7,913 nt of DNA. Origin: Acidobacteriota bacterium. Its GTDB lineage: Bacteria; Acidobacteriota; Terriglobia; Terriglobales; Acidobacteriaceae. The notes under the pieces are model-generated. The model did no database searches. It was not told the origin of the DNA and saw only the letters and a program-made list of their open reading frames with translations. Location of the stretch: contig JAJXXG010000520.1 of NCBI GenBank assembly GCA_021781255.1, forward strand, positions 1-7,913, given 5' to 3'. Shown here one piece after another: positions 1-6,637 of this stretch. Positions within the stretch are counted from its first letter, which is position 1. Every line of letters starts with the position of its first letter. The translations under genes and the position numbers were made by a program.

Positions 1-114
1 GCGGCTCATCTCCGCGCCATCCACTGTCGAGAGAAGTCTCACTCCGCCCCAACGCAAGCCCCAAAGCTCTAAGCCGGAGCTGGAAGGTACTCGCTAAAAG
101 CTGAAAGCTGCCTC
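1..114. other. Non-coding or unassigned left edge
   Basis: This stretch lies downstream of the lactonase stop codon. Several frames stay open for 70-105 bases, but none has a recognisable product and the window edge cuts them. A weak stem (AGCTC with GAGCT, about 66-82) has no following T-tract, so I do not call a terminator. A minus-strand ATG at 9-7 could begin the next gene to the left, but only three codons are visible. Confidence 0.4.
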
Positions 115-1248
115 TCACAGAAACAGAATGCACATCGGTGTCGCTGCGGCCACGCTCTTGCCTTCATCGGCCAGCCGGCCCGTCTCCGGGTTGCGCGCAA
201 AGACGCTCAGCAGATTCGAGTCCTGGTTCGCCACCAGCATCCACCGCTCCGTCGGGTCCAGCGTAAAGTTCCGCGGAATCTTCCCGCCGCAGTTCGAGCG
301 CACCATCGGCGTAAGTGCTCCCGTCGTTGGATCGGCCTTGAAGCTGTAAAGAAAGTTATTGTCGCGATTGGCAAAGTAGACAAATCGCCCATCGCGCGTG
401 ATCACCGTATCGCAGGCGCGGCTGATGCCGTGAAACCCCTCCGGCAGCAGATGGAAGCGCTTCACAAAAGTCAGGCCGCCGTCCGCCTTGTTCCACTCCA
501 GCACCTCCACCGTCGATGCCAGCTCAAAGATGCAGTAGGCCGTGTGTCCGTTGGGATGAAAGTGCAGTGTGCGCGGTCCCGAGCCGGGCTGCGCATGGTA
601 TGCGCCCGCCGCCGTCAGATGCGCCGTCGCCGCATCGAGGCGATAGATGTGAATCATGTCGCCGCCCAGATCGTTGATATAGGCAAAGCGATTGTCGGGC
701 GAATACGAGCAGAAGTGCGCGTGCGCGCTCTCCTGGCGGTCCTTGTCGGGGCCATGCACTGTATAGTGCTCGGTCCACACCGCGGGACTCAGCGCGCCCG
801 CCGTCACCTTGAAGCTGGCCGCACTGCCGCCGCCGTAGTCCGCCGAAAGCAACACCTGTCCCGTGTGGTCCAGCGCCACATGGCAGGTTCCCTTGGCCGC
901 CGAGTTCTCGGCGGAGATCGGATGCAGCGCGCCGTTCTGCACGCGGAAGCTTGCCACCTCGCCCGTCGGCTTGCCGTTGAAGCTGTCCAGCTCGCAGGCC
1001 GCGTAGAGATACTCATGATCCTGAGAAAAGGTGATCCAGTCCACCGTGGAGACCGTCGCGGCAACTCCGGCCGGGCTCAGCGTGCCCGTCGCGGAGTCCC
1101 AGTCGTAGGCCAGAATCCCATTCTCGGTCCCTGAAGCAACAAAAACTCGTTGCCGGCTGGGCGTGGCAAAGCCGTCCTTGGCAGCGGCGGCAACTAGAGT
1201 GGCAGCGGTGGCGGTTTTCATAAATGCGCGGCGTGTGGGTTTTCCCAT
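115..1248 (-). CDS. Tat-exported lactonase-family (YbhE/6-phosphogluconolactonase-like) beta-propeller
   Basis: The product is 377 residues and resembles the seven-bladed lactonase family (PF10282), whose best-known members hydrolyse 6-phosphogluconolactone. Family hallmarks run along the chain: ADYGGGSAASF (136-146), HGPDKDRQESAHAHF (165-179), the blade motif NDLGGDMIHIY (192-202), GSGPRTLHFHPNG (222-234), LPEGFHGISRA (268-278) and a final PRNFTLDP..WMLVANQDSN (325-345). The frame stays open upstream to a GTG at 1305. I chose the ATG at 1248 because it places a twin-arginine motif, TRRAFMK, at residues 5-11, followed by an Ala-rich core and a plausible cleavage site near FA|TP (28/29). The protein is therefore probably periplasmic, where the cytoplasmic pentose-phosphate substrate would not be found, so the real substrate may be another lactone. 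No strong Shine-Dalgarno precedes this ATG. The gene sits 84 bp after the HDOD gene. Confidence 0.85.
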   Translation of the reverse strand: MGKPTRRAFMKTATAATLVAAAAKDGFATPSRQRVFVASGTENGILAYDWDSATGTLSPAGVAATVSTVDWITFSQDHEYLYAACELDSFNGKPTGEVASFRVQNGALHPISAENSAAKGTCHVALDHTGQVLLSADYGGGSAASFKVTAGALSPAVWTEHYTVHGPDKDRQESAHAHFCSYSPDNRFAYINDLGGDMIHIYRLDAATAHLTAAGAYHAQPGSGPRTLHFHPNGHTAYCIFELASTVEVLEWNKADGGLTFVKRFHLLPEGFHGISRACDTVITRDGRFVYFANRDNNFLYSFKADPTTGALTPMVRSNCGGKIPRNFTLDPTERWMLVANQDSNLLSVFARNPETGRLADEGKSVAAATPMCILFL

Positions 1249-1332
1249 GGCATCAGCGATTGTCGCCGATCGGGCGCACCGCGCGCCAGCCGATCCGTCC
1301 ACCACGGTGCCTGCAAGCGGCAGCCGCCGCGG

Positions 1333-2190
1333 TCAGATCGACTCAATCGCGTTGATTTTACGGCCCACCTCGTACGCCAGGCTCTCCGCGTCCGTGAAGA
1401 AGAGCTTCCGCTCGCGCGCCGGTAGCTCCCCCAGCAAATCGCCGAACGCGGTACACTCGCACGCCGGAAAGGCCGCGAACCCCGCGCTGTCCGCCATCCG
1501 GCAGCTCAGCCGGATCAGCGCATCCATATCCCACGTCCCGCCGCCGTCCGCCGGCTGGTGATGCTCCGCCACAATCGCCTCAAAGTCCTCCGGCAGCTTC
1601 CAGTCATTCACCAGCTCACGGCCCACTTCGCAGTGGTCCTTGCCAAAGGCCTCGCGCTCGCGATCCAGAATGCTCTCCGCCGTGCCCCGGTGCGTGCTCA
1701 GCAGGCGGGCATATTCCCTGGGCCACACCGATGCCAGCGCCACCCGCCCCACATCGTGCATCATGCCAAACGTGTAGGCCGTATCCCGGTCAATAAAACC
1801 CGCCGCCGCCAGTTGCTCGGCAATCGCCGCGCAGGCCAGGTTGTGCCGCCACACCGCCCGCACAGAAGGATTGCCCAGCGATTGCCCCATATACCCGCGC
1901 ACCCCCACCGTCAGGCACAATCCCTGCAGGTGGCTCGCCCCCATCACCGCGATCGCCTGCAGAATGCTGCTGATCGGAAAGCGAGGCGCATAGGCCAGTG
2001 AATTCACAATCGCCAGCACCTCGCTGGCAAACGCCGGGTCCGACGCAATCAGGTCGCTCAACTCATGCAGCTGCACATTCTCGCGATGCACCAGCTGCAG
2101 CACCCGCAGGGCCACCTGCGAGAACGGCGGCAGACGCAAATGCTCCCACGGCACGGTGCAGTCTTCCCGTATTAGGCCCGTCGCTTCCAA
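1333..2190 (-). CDS. HDOD-domain signalling protein
   Basis: The product is 285 residues from the chosen start and consists almost wholly of one HDOD domain (PF08668), a regulatory relative of HD phosphohydrolases found in bacterial signalling proteins. Visible signatures are LRLPPFSQVALRVLQL (18-33), ASDPAFASEVLAIVNS (49-64), H116 in a WRHN context, GMMHDVGR (142-149, with H145-D146), DHCEVG (185-190) and EHH at 209-211. There is no GGDEF, EAL, receiver or kinase part. The frame remains open to a GTG at 2262, but the TTG at 2190-2188 is preceded by GGGGAGG (2204-2198) with a 7-base spacer, much the best ribosome-binding context, and it starts the protein just before the conserved domain. A later GTG at 2154 is a weaker alternative. 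Whether the domain is catalytic or purely a binding module cannot be told; most HDOD proteins are thought to be non-catalytic. Confidence 0.85.
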   Translation of the reverse strand: MEATGLIREDCTVPWEHLRLPPFSQVALRVLQLVHRENVQLHELSDLIASDPAFASEVLAIVNSLAYAPRFPISSILQAIAVMGASHLQGLCLTVGVRGYMGQSLGNPSVRAVWRHNLACAAIAEQLAAAGFIDRDTAYTFGMMHDVGRVALASVWPREYARLLSTHRGTAESILDREREAFGKDHCEVGRELVNDWKLPEDFEAIVAEHHQPADGGGTWDMDALIRLSCRMADSAGFAAFPACECTAFGDLLGELPARERKLFFTDAESLAYEVGRKINAIESI

Positions 2191-2197
2191 GCGCAAT

Positions 2198-2204
2198 CCT
2201 CCCC
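2198..2204 (-). promoter_or_regulatory. Shine-Dalgarno that decides the HDOD gene start
   Basis: Reading the minus strand, GGGGAGG lies 7 bases before a TTG codon at 2190. Neither the upstream GTG (2262) nor the downstream GTG (2154) has a comparable ribosome-binding site, so this site supports initiation at TTG. Confidence 0.6.
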
Positions 2205-2274
2205 GCGTACGCTTCGGTCTCCGCTGCAACCCCTTCGCAGACAGCCGTGCGCGGCCATGCACTTGTTTTGTCGG

Positions 2275-2304
2275 CTTAAAGGTGGCTTTCCTCTAGTGTC
2301 CCAA
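2275..2304 (-). promoter_or_regulatory. Possible sigma70-type promoter for the HDOD gene
   Basis: On the minus strand, TTGGGA (2304-2299) and TTTAAG (2280-2275) are separated by 18 bases, each matching 4 of 6 consensus positions. This would put transcription start near 2268, with a leader of about 78 bases before the TTG start. The region 2191-2382 otherwise contains no gene I can support. The match is modest and unverified. Confidence 0.25.
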
Positions 2305-2382
2305 TCCGGACAGGTGACCGCATCCAACTGCTTGCACTCCTGCCAGCGCGTCCCCACTGCCGGCGCGCGCCGCCCGCACACA

Positions 2383-4077
2383 TCAATGCCGGTGCCCCAC
2401 GCGCGCCATCCGCGGCACCGCAATCAGCGTCACCGCAAACAGGAAGATCGACGCGGCGATGAACTCCATCCGTCCCTCGCGCAGATCTTCATAGAACAGC
2501 TTCACGGCCATGAAGGCCAGCGCCGCATACGCAATCCGCGTCATCTCCAGCCGCTGCCACCGCGCCCCGGCATAGGCCAGCAGCAGCGCCATCGCACACA
2601 GCGCCAGCGTCCGCGCAAACGCCGCATGAAAGTCGCTCAGCGGCACAAACCGCTCGATCGTCCCCAGCAACCCCTGCACCAGCAGCGCCGCCGCCGCGCA
2701 CGAGGCCACCAGCGCCGGAGCCAGATGTAGAATCTGCTCTCTCCACGCTTCCCCCGGCCGCACCTTGCCCACCCAATAGCAGGCTGCGCCCGACAGCGCA
2801 ACCGCCGCGAAACTCAGCGACGGCCAGCCTGGCAGCGTCTCTGAAAACGCACGCAGCACATACGCCGGCAGCCCCGCCGCCAGTGCGCCCGCGCCCAGAT
2901 ACAGCACCCCGTGAAAGTCCAGCGTCATGCACTGGAGCCGCGCGCCCAGCACCGCCCCGGCCAGAGCCGCCGCGGCCAGGCCCGCTGCCGCCCACGGCAG
3001 CGGCGCGCTCCAGAACATCCCCGCCAGCAGCAGCCCGCCGCTCCATGCGCTGAAGATGCGAAAGTTGCGCCGCGCTCGCGCCGCGCGAAAACACCCGAAG
3101 GCTGCCGCGTAACACAGCACGCTCAGCCCAAGACACGCGATCCCGAACATGCGTGCCCCCGTCGCGGGCAAAAAGGTAAACACACTCACCGCAGCCAGCA
3201 CAAACGCGATCATCGCCTGCAGGGTCTGCCATCCGCGGAGGCTTTCTCCGGACCGCACCGTGCGCCATGCCACCGCGGCCCCATCCATCAGAAAAAGCAG
3301 AAGCGAAGGCATCAGCAGCGCCGAGCTTCCCAGCAGCGGATCGCCGGGATGGGAGGCCGGCGGCGCGCTATAGAGAAAGATCAGCAGCCACACCGCGCCG
3401 TCCGTAACCAGAGCCACCAGCGCCCGGCTCCAGTCCTGCTGTCCCCTGGGTACGCGCAACCGGCCCGGCAGGTTCATCAGTAGCAGCGCCGCGAGGAACG
3501 GCATCAGCGCATGGGTGGCAATCGCCAGCGCCAGAGCAATCACCGCCGCCCCGGCGAACACCACGTCTGCGCCATGCGCTTGCGTGTGCTTCCATGTCAG
3601 TGCGCCGGCAGCCGCCGTAAAACAGCACAGCACCGCCGCGCACGCCAAGGCCGAAAGCGTGTTGAAACGCAGGACAAGCTCCCACAGCATCGGCCCCAGA
3701 ATCAGCATCGACGTCGCCGCGTAGAACCCGCCCACCGCCGCGCTGCGCACTTCGGCCCGCATCGCCCACACCACCCAGGTCAATGCATACGCCAGCGCAA
3801 TCAATGCGACCGGCAGACGAGGCAACGCGCCGGACTCCATCGCCGCGCGCAGTGCATACGCGCCCGCAATGCCCAGCATCGCCCGGCCCAGCACCGGAAA
3901 CCATCCTGCCGTCTGCTGAATGGAAGACACGGACTGCTGCCCGGCGGTCGCGGCTGCCTCTTGTGCCTCTGCGGATGCAGCGGACTCTGCTCCGGGATGC
4001 TCAAGGTCTTGAACGCGCCTTTCCAGCGCATCCAGACGGGCCGATAGCCGCTGCAACTCTTCGGGAAAGTCGATCAT
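2383..4077 (-). CDS. DUF2339-like polytopic membrane protein
   Basis: The product is 564 residues. It opens with a short amphipathic segment, probably a coiled coil (about 6-26, LQRLSARLDALERRVQDLE), then an Ala/Gln-rich linker to about residue 50, then roughly 16-17 hydrophobic segments to the C-terminus, with very short loops and many Ala, Leu and Gly residues. This N-terminal coil plus multi-helix layout, and the closing KLFYEDL...IAASIFLFAV pattern, resemble DUF2339 predicted membrane proteins (PF10101), whose function is unknown. It is shorter than many family members, which often exceed 800 residues, but no internal break is seen. I chose the ATG at 4077; an in-frame GTG three codons upstream (4086) is possible, and neither has a clear Shine-Dalgarno. 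It starts 42 bp after the NrfD-like gene, so co-transcription is plausible. A functional link to the redox complex is only suggested by position. Confidence 0.7.
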   Translation of the reverse strand: MIDFPEELQRLSARLDALERRVQDLEHPGAESAASAEAQEAAATAGQQSVSSIQQTAGWFPVLGRAMLGIAGAYALRAAMESGALPRLPVALIALAYALTWVVWAMRAEVRSAAVGGFYAATSMLILGPMLWELVLRFNTLSALACAAVLCCFTAAAGALTWKHTQAHGADVVFAGAAVIALALAIATHALMPFLAALLLMNLPGRLRVPRGQQDWSRALVALVTDGAVWLLIFLYSAPPASHPGDPLLGSSALLMPSLLLFLMDGAAVAWRTVRSGESLRGWQTLQAMIAFVLAAVSVFTFLPATGARMFGIACLGLSVLCYAAAFGCFRAARARRNFRIFSAWSGGLLLAGMFWSAPLPWAAAGLAAAALAGAVLGARLQCMTLDFHGVLYLGAGALAAGLPAYVLRAFSETLPGWPSLSFAAVALSGAACYWVGKVRPGEAWREQILHLAPALVASCAAAALLVQGLLGTIERFVPLSDFHAAFARTLALCAMALLLAYAGARWQRLEMTRIAYAALAFMAVKLFYEDLREGRMEFIAASIFLFAVTLIAVPRMARVGHRH

Positions 4078-4090
4078 GGCTTGCACCCGA

Positions 4091-4108
4091 CGGGCAGGCC
4101 CCTGCCCG
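4091..4108. repeat. Perfect 8-bp inverted repeat between the NrfD-like and DUF2339-like genes
   Basis: The arms CGGGCAGG and CCTGCCCG flank two C residues. In RNA this would fold as a 6-7 bp GC stem with a 4-6 base loop. It fills the short gap between the two genes, ends about 13 bases before the ATG at 4077, and has no T-tract on either strand. It is therefore more likely a translational or mRNA-processing element, or chance, than an intrinsic terminator. Confidence 0.45.
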
Positions 4109-4119
4109 GTTCCTCTGGC

Positions 4120-5298
4120 TCAGTCGCCAGTTGCTCCATGCGCTGCGCTCGCGTCATCCCAGGGAGGCAGCAGCTTCACCAGAACCCACAGAAACAGCAG
4201 CGGCAGCAGCGTCAAGGCAATCGCCACCGGAAGTCCCTCGCGCGTCACCATCCCGACCTTGTAGGTTGTGTAACCCAGAAAACTCTTCGAGAACAGTTGC
4301 CCGCCGATCACCACGTTCCACCGCATCGCAAAGATGCCGATCAGCGTCAGCGCGCCGGCCAGCGCATAAGTGCGTTTGCGGGCCATCTCGGAGAGCTTCG
4401 CCACCTGGGTAATGGCCAGCAGCACCAGCGGCAATAGCGTGCCCAGGCCGATCTGCACCACAATGTGCGAGAAGTAGAGCTTGGTATGCACCATGAAATT
4501 CAGACTGCGAAACGACTCATCGGCCTCGTAGATGCGGTGAACCAGGTCCAGCATCTCCAGGCTGAAATCGATGATGAAGGTGTAGAAGAGATACATCGCG
4601 ATCGTATCCACGCAGCGCATGTCAATCGTCGTGCCGCGCAGCTTTGACGTCGCCATGTAGATCACCATCACGCACGCAATCCCGGAAACCATCGCCGAAA
4701 AGATGAACACCACCGGCATCAGCGGCGAGGACCACCATGGATTCGCCTTGATCGAACCGAAGATGAAACCTACATACCCGTGCAGAAGAAACGCCGAGGG
4801 AATGCCGATCAGCGTGACCACCCATCCAACCCGTTCATCGATGTGCAGAGACCGCTCGCTGATGTTGTCCGAGCCCAGCGTCATGATCTTGTAAATCAGG
4901 CGCAACAGCCCGCGCTCGCGGCGCGCCCGCAGCACAATCTCGCGGCGATAGTCGAGCCATATCTCGAAGACCAGCACGGCCATCAGATACCACAGATACA
5001 CATACCCGAACATCGCCATCGCCGACGTGCTGTGCGGCGTAAAATACATCTCCGGCGAGCGCTCCGGATGCCCCAGATGCAGTTGCAGCGGCAAAGGCGC
5101 CACCAGCAGGAACGACAGCGCCGTCAGCAGAGCCAGCCGATACGTCGGCTTCACCGCATCCACGCGAAACACCCGCTCCAGCGACGCCAGAATGAACGCC
5201 CCGGCTACCAGTCCGGTAATGTACGGATACAGGACGATCAGCACACTCCAGACCAGCTCCACCTCGTTCGGATACATGAAGCCTTCTACGCCATTCAT
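4120..5298 (-). CDS. NrfD/HybB-type integral membrane subunit of a quinone-linked redox complex (CbcU-like)
   Basis: The product is 392 residues with about nine predicted membrane helices (roughly 17-39, 55-74, 95-116, 158-180, 192-214, 230-250, 275-298, 310-325, 357-377). Two conserved features mark it as NrfD/PsrC/HybB-like: LHLGHPER followed by a TPHSTSAM segment (73-94), and RWNVVIGGQ (326-334) near the C-terminus. Such subunits carry no haem or Fe-S cluster; they anchor a ferredoxin-like partner and exchange electrons with menaquinone or ubiquinone at the periplasmic face. The ATG at 5298 is supported by AGGTG (5310-5306) with a 7-base spacer; an internal ATG at 5277 is less likely. It follows the ferredoxin-like gene by 52 bp and completes a cytochrome-FeS-NrfD triad. 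The long loop between helices 3 and 4 (about 117-157) is rich in Arg and probably cytoplasmic. Confidence 0.88.
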   Translation of the reverse strand: MNGVEGFMYPNEVELVWSVLIVLYPYITGLVAGAFILASLERVFRVDAVKPTYRLALLTALSFLLVAPLPLQLHLGHPERSPEMYFTPHSTSAMAMFGYVYLWYLMAVLVFEIWLDYRREIVLRARRERGLLRLIYKIMTLGSDNISERSLHIDERVGWVVTLIGIPSAFLLHGYVGFIFGSIKANPWWSSPLMPVVFIFSAMVSGIACVMVIYMATSKLRGTTIDMRCVDTIAMYLFYTFIIDFSLEMLDLVHRIYEADESFRSLNFMVHTKLYFSHIVVQIGLGTLLPLVLLAITQVAKLSEMARKRTYALAGALTLIGIFAMRWNVVIGGQLFSKSFLGYTTYKVGMVTREGLPVAIALTLLPLLFLWVLVKLLPPWDDASAAHGATGD

Positions 5299-5300
5299 CG

Positions 5301-5330
5301 CTTCTCACCTGTTCTCACCGGCTTCTCCTG
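5301..5330. repeat. Three roughly 10-bp tandem repeats containing Shine-Dalgarno-like cores
   Basis: Just upstream of the NrfD-like start, the minus strand reads two exact GGTGAGAA copies (5319-5312 and 5309-5302) and a third diverged copy, AGGAGAAG (about 5329-5322). The copy nearest the gene supplies the presumed ribosome-binding site. The repeat may reflect slippage or deliberate reinforcement of translation for the membrane subunit. Confidence 0.4.
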
Positions 5331-5350
5331 CGCATCGCCCGTCTTGAGGC

Positions 5351-6085
5351 TTAGCGAACCGAGCCGTCCAGCTCGTTGTAAAAAACCTTCGCGCCCGTCG
5401 CCATCTGCGGCTTCAGCACCTGCACGGCATGTGTCCTCAGGAATTCGTGAATCGGATCGTTCGGATTCTTCAGGTCCACAAGCTGCCGCGCGCCGGTCGG
5501 GCAGGCCTCGCAGCAGGCCGTCGTCAGCCCCTTGGTAATGCGGTGGTAGCACAGCGTGCACTTGTCCGCCACCTTCTTTTCCGGATGTATGTAGCGGCAT
5601 CCGTATGGGCAGGCCTGCACACAGTACGCGCAGCCCATGCAATACTTCTGGTCCACCAGCACCACGCCATCCGGCGCGATAAACGTAGCGCCTACCGGGC
5701 AGACCTGCGTGCAGGGCGAGTCGGCGCAGTGATTGCAAAGCTTGGGCACAAAGAAATACTTGCCCGCATCCGCTTTCGCTACTGACGGAAAGCCTTCCTT
5801 GCCTCCGTCCGGCGAAATCACTTCCGGATACATCATGTTCTCGTCGGAGACGTGATAGCGCTCCACCCAGGTGCGGAAGCGTCCGTCCGGCACGTCATTC
5901 TCCGCCTGGCAGGCCCGCACGCAGTTGCCGCACCCGATGCACTTGGGGATGTCGATCAACATGCTCCACCAGTGCTCTGACATCGTGTAATTCGGCGCGG
6001 CCTCCGGCGTGCCCGCCAGCACGTGCTCCCACGCAATCGCCGCCGCCGGCAGCAGAATCATCAATTGGCGCCTGGAGAGATTCAT
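5351..6085 (-). CDS. Tat-exported four-cluster [4Fe-4S] ferredoxin-like subunit (NrfC/DmsB/CbcT-like)
   Basis: The product is 244 residues. It begins with a twin-arginine signal (LSRRQLM, 3-9) and a hydrophobic stretch to about residue 24, so the domain should face the periplasm. Sixteen cysteines form the four groups typical of DmsB/PsrB/NrfC subunits: C49, C52, C55, C59; C117, C120, C125, C129; C149, C152, C155, C159; and C176, C179, C191, C195. Extra cysteines occur at 163 and 192. All ligand positions are present, so four [4Fe-4S] clusters are expected. The frame is open further upstream to 6298, but GGAGGT (6096-6091) sits just before the ATG at 6085, and this ATG overlaps the TGA of the cytochrome gene (ATGA), indicating translational coupling. 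The subunit would carry electrons between the NrfD-like quinone site and the cytochrome. No molybdopterin catalytic partner is encoded alongside. Confidence 0.92.
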   Translation of the reverse strand: MNLSRRQLMILLPAAAIAWEHVLAGTPEAAPNYTMSEHWWSMLIDIPKCIGCGNCVRACQAENDVPDGRFRTWVERYHVSDENMMYPEVISPDGGKEGFPSVAKADAGKYFFVPKLCNHCADSPCTQVCPVGATFIAPDGVVLVDQKYCMGCAYCVQACPYGCRYIHPEKKVADKCTLCYHRITKGLTTACCEACPTGARQLVDLKNPNDPIHEFLRTHAVQVLKPQMATGAKVFYNELDGSVR

Positions 6086-6555
6086 TTTGCACCTCCGGCT
6101 TCCAGCGCGGGATTGTGCGGCTTGTGGCACGTCTCGCAGGGAACTCCGTTGGCATGGTCGGCCGCATCCACCTGCGGAAAGTTCTTCGGTTTCGCCACAC
6201 TCGCCGCATGGCACCGGACGCAGAGCACCGCCGTGTCCAGCTTGGCCGGCGTCACCGATGCAGGATCGTCCGCATGTTTGCCCAGCGCTCCGTGGCAAGC
6301 CTCGCAGTTCACATGCGCGTGCTTGCCGCCCTTTTTCTCATCGGCAATGTCTGTATGGCACGCATCGCATGCCTGATGGCCCGCAAAATGCGCCGGATGC
6401 GCGGCGATCTCGCCAATCGACGCCCCGCGATAATGCCCATACTCCCCGAAGCTCTTCGGGACAACAATTTTACGGACAACCAGAAAAATGATGAAGGCAA
6501 GTACGAACAGCCCTGCGAACCGCAGCAGGTGCCCTGCATCCCTGAAGGCGCTCAT
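6082..6555 (-). CDS. Membrane-anchored tetraheme cytochrome c (CbcS/NrfB-like)
   Basis: The product is 157 residues. An uncleaved-looking N-terminal helix (about 11-28, FAGLFVLAFIIFLVV) is followed by a periplasmic domain with four CxxCH haem c motifs: CDACH (63-67), CEACH (84-88), CVRCH (112-116) and CETCH (140-144). Further histidines near the motifs (41, 53, 56, 60, 79, 81, 94, 134, 147) could supply distal ligands for bis-His haems. The spacing and small size fit multihaem electron-transfer cytochromes rather than a catalytic nitrite reductase such as NrfA. The ATG at 6555 has AGAGGAG (6570-6564) 8 bases upstream; a longer frame reaching 6606 lacks such support. It is the first gene of the redox operon and overlaps the ferredoxin-like gene by ATGA. 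It probably passes electrons between the Fe-S subunit and soluble periplasmic or outer-membrane cytochromes. Confidence 0.92.
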   Translation of the reverse strand: MSAFRDAGHLLRFAGLFVLAFIIFLVVRKIVVPKSFGEYGHYRGASIGEIAAHPAHFAGHQACDACHTDIADEKKGGKHAHVNCEACHGALGKHADDPASVTPAKLDTAVLCVRCHAASVAKPKNFPQVDAADHANGVPCETCHKPHNPALEAGGAK

Positions 6556-6576
6556 CCCACGTGCTCCTCTCAACCC

Positions 6577-6599
6577 GGAACACACGCAGCGTGTGATCC
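6577..6599. promoter_or_regulatory. 23-bp near-perfect inverted repeat upstream of the cytochrome gene
   Basis: A 15-bp core, CACACGC-A-GCGTGTG (6581-6595), is extended by GGA on the left and TCC on the right, with one mismatched pair (6580/6596) between. It lies 7 bases upstream of the Shine-Dalgarno. It could be an operator for a dimeric regulator or a hairpin in the 5' leader that controls ribosome access. Confidence 0.45.
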
Positions 6600-6605
6600 A
6601 GATCA
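6594..6605. promoter_or_regulatory. CRP/FNR-superfamily-like site (TGAT-N4-ATCA)
   Basis: The sequence TGATCCAGATCA matches the inner four bases on both sides of the FNR/FixK/DNR-type consensus TTGAT-N4-ATCAA; both outermost bases differ. It is centred about 44 bp upstream of the cytochrome ATG. A redox-responsive regulator would suit the operon, but activation from -41.5 would put the transcript start almost at the ATG, which conflicts with use of the Shine-Dalgarno. Repression or chance therefore remain open. Confidence 0.3.
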
Positions 6606-6637
6606 TTCGCGCGGGGCTAGACTACCCCCTGCTCATG

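Noticed and set aside
430..1134. Plus-strand open frame of 234 codons opposite the lactonase
   Set aside because: Its Arg/Val/Ala-biased composition is typical of an antisense shadow, and the minus strand carries clear family motifs.
2361..2372. CGGCGCGCGCCG palindrome just after the DUF2339-like stop, as a terminator
   Set aside because: It is a simple GC palindrome with no usable loop and no T-tract, expected by chance at this GC content.
6086..6298. N-terminal extension of the ferredoxin-like gene
   Set aside because: The frame is open, but it overlaps the cytochrome coding region, reads as low-quality sequence and would bury the Tat signal. The ATG at 6085 has a strong Shine-Dalgarno and an ATGA overlap.
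6577..6599. CRP operator (TGTGA-N6-TCACA)
   Set aside because: The half-sites are in the inverted order relative to the CRP consensus, so this dyad is not a CRP-type site.
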